Positions 4,813-5,682 of a stretch of 5,682 nt of DNA are shown piece after piece. The stretch spans positions 1-5,682 of the forward strand of contig CAZAGT010000329.1 of the NCBI GenBank assembly GCA_964484515.1. The letters are read 5' to 3'. The notes below the pieces were generated by a model. That model was not told where the DNA came from. It saw nothing but the letters and a program-made list of their open reading frames with translations, and ran no database searches. Made by a program: the position numbers and the translations under genes. How positions within the stretch are numbered: position 1 is the first letter of the stretch; every line of letters starts with the position of its first letter. The stretch is from CAZAGT01 sp964484515 (GTDB taxonomy: Bacteria; Desulfobacterota; DSM-4660; Desulfatiglandales; HGW-15).

Positions 4813-5334
4813 TCACTTGAATGAGAGATCCAGATTGAGCTCGGCAGCCAGGGCCGTCAGTTGCTCCTTGACTTCGGTGATCGGCTTTCCCACCGGAACT
4901 GCTGCTTGGAGGTTGAGATTGAACAGGTCGGCGCCGGAAAGAGGTGCCCTTTTGATCTCAGTATTCAAGGATTGGATATTGATGTCATGATCGCGCAGGA
5001 TGTGAACGACCTTCTGCACAATTCCCGGGTGATCCATGGCCAAGACTTCTATTCTGAGTGGCAGGGCCGGTCGCACAGGTGTCGTGGCCGGATCTTCGGC
5101 CTCATGAAGTGTGGCCTTGAGCTCCAGTTTGTCCAAGGCCTCGAGGTCAGCACGGATGCTCTCTACGCGTTCCTGGGAGCAGGCAAAAAGGATCATGATA
5201 GAGAAGCAGCCGCCCATGACGGCCATGCGACTGTCTTCGATGTTTGCACCGCGCTCGAACAGAAATGACGAGATGTCGTCGACGATGCCGGGTCTGTCCT
5301 TTCCCACACTAAAGAGGATCATGTATGCCTTCAT
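4813..5334 (-). CDS. GcvR-like protein with two ACT domains
   Basis: The 173-residue protein is made of two ACT domains. The first (about 4-75) has GKDRPGIVDDISSFL (11-25) followed by ANIEDSRMAVMGGCFSIMIL (30-49), a stretch strongly reminiscent of E. coli GcvR, the accessory repressor of the glycine cleavage operon. The second (about 93-172) has MDHPGIVQKVVHIL (100-113) and HDINIQSLNTEI (116-127). Length is close to the GcvR family's roughly 180-190 residues. ACT domains usually bind amino acids, and E. coli GcvR acts by contacting GcvA. There is no DNA-binding domain here, so any regulatory effect must pass through a partner protein. No gcv or folate gene and no GcvA-like regulator is in the window, so the glycine link is inferred from family only. 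The start is supported by AGGAG five bases before ATG 5334. It is cytoplasmic. Confidence 0.88.
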   Translation of the reverse strand: MKAYMILFSVGKDRPGIVDDISSFLFERGANIEDSRMAVMGGCFSIMILFACSQERVESIRADLEALDKLELKATLHEAEDPATTPVRPALPLRIEVLAMDHPGIVQKVVHILRDHDINIQSLNTEIKRAPLSGADLFNLNLQAAVPVGKPITEVKEQLTALAAELNLDLSFK

Positions 5335-5381
5335 GGTATCTCCTATCTACAGCCGGGAGGCTGCCGGAAAGCCCCCGCCTT

Positions 5382-5398
5382 TCCCGACTCCGTCGGGA
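5382..5398. repeat. Perfect 7-bp hairpin in the gcvR-like gene's leader
   Basis: TCCCGAC (5382-5388) and GTCGGGA (5392-5398) form a perfect stem with a three-base loop, 48 bases upstream of the start of the double-ACT gene. On the minus strand it is followed by AAAGG and on the plus strand by TTCCCTTC, so neither side has a proper T-tract. It may be an operator, a leader hairpin or a weak terminator for the gene reading in from the right edge. Confidence 0.4.
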
Positions 5399-5482
5399 TT
5401 CCCTTCATGTTTCGTCACTGCGGCATACCCGAAAGGTCCAAGACATCAGGCGTAGGTCCTGAGGCAAAAGGAAACAAGATTC

Positions 5483-5682
5483 TTACCTCTGTTTTGCTTT
5501 AGCCTCAAGCCTCCAACCGAAGGAGTCAGACGCCAGCGCCGCCGCTTGCCGCAGGGCGTCCAGGTTGATCGACCGGGAAACTTCATGAAGTTGGTATTCG
5601 AATTCGACATTTTGAGATTGTTCGGCGTCTGTCGCCCGGCCATGGGGGTCTCTTTTCAAAAACGAGGAATTGAGTGCGTTGT
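5483..5682 (-). CDS. C-terminal part of an unidentified protein, running off the right edge
   Basis: On the minus strand an open frame enters from beyond the window and ends at TAA (5485-5483), giving 65 visible residues. The last 37 have the look of a real protein end: EYQLHEVSRSINLDALRQA (28-46), then an alanine-rich stretch and a basic tail EAKAKQR. Its composition is far more natural than that of the overlapping frame 5446-5643, which is loaded with Arg, Pro, Thr and Asn and lacks a clear ribosome site. It would lie 148 bases upstream of the GcvR-like gene on the same strand and could be cotranscribed with it. I see no motif that names a family. The start, length and function are outside the window. 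Confidence 0.5.
   Translation of the reverse strand, partial: NALNSSFLKRDPHGRATDAEQSQNVEFEYQLHEVSRSINLDALRQAAALASDSFGWRLEAKAKQR

Noticed and set aside
4861..5268. 135-codon plus-strand ORF opposite the double-ACT gene
   Set aside because: It is a shadow of the GcvR-like gene, which has clear ACT motifs and a good ribosome site on the minus strand.
1..5682. tRNA, rRNA, CRISPR array, intact insertion sequence or phage genes
   Set aside because: I saw no cloverleaf-like segment, regularly spaced repeats, transposase or integrase motifs on either strand.

Overview
This window looks like a chromosomal segment from a Gram-negative bacterium. It has a lipoprotein with a lipobox, a second exported protein, an OmpR-type response regulator with a two-transmembrane histidine kinase, and a GcvR-like double-ACT protein. 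Base composition is moderately GC-rich. The intergenic style (AGAAGGTGGAA-type repeats and CTCGAA-rich palindromes) recalls deep-branching environmental groups such as NC10, Nitrospirota or former Deltaproteobacteria. That assignment is an impression and was not tested.

Layout. Bases 132-668 (+) encode a predicted lipoprotein of unknown function. Bases 872-1066 (+) hold a doubtful 64-residue ORF. It converges on a small exported protein at 1152-1523 (-). The 741 bases from 1524 to 2264 have no convincing gene but are rich in secondary-structure signals: interleaved inverted repeats (1651-1779), a possible structured RNA ending in a terminator-like hairpin with a T-rich tail (about 1790-1980), overlapping hairpin arms just after it (1983-2017), and a candidate promoter with an inverted repeat before the next gene. 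Bases 2265-2942 (+) and 3206-4669 (+) encode a response regulator and histidine kinase. They form a two-component system most like the CusRS/CopRS heavy-metal type. The two genes are separated by a 263-base spacer carrying two related palindromes. A convergent spacer (4670-4812) leads to the GcvR-like protein at 4813-5334 (-). At the right edge an open frame on the minus strand (5483-5682) appears to be the C-terminal end of a gene that starts beyond the window.

How the genes may work together. The clearest functional unit is the two-component system: the kinase senses an unknown signal through a periplasmic loop of about 127 residues and phosphorylates the regulator at D51. No obvious efflux, periplasmic metal-binding or other target gene lies in the window, so its regulon is unknown. 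The GcvR-like protein probably does amino-acid-linked regulation and is unrelated to the two-component system. The most interesting unexplained part is the 1.6-2.26 kb intergenic region, which may encode a small structured RNA or riboswitch-like leader, or carry a relic of a small mobile element.
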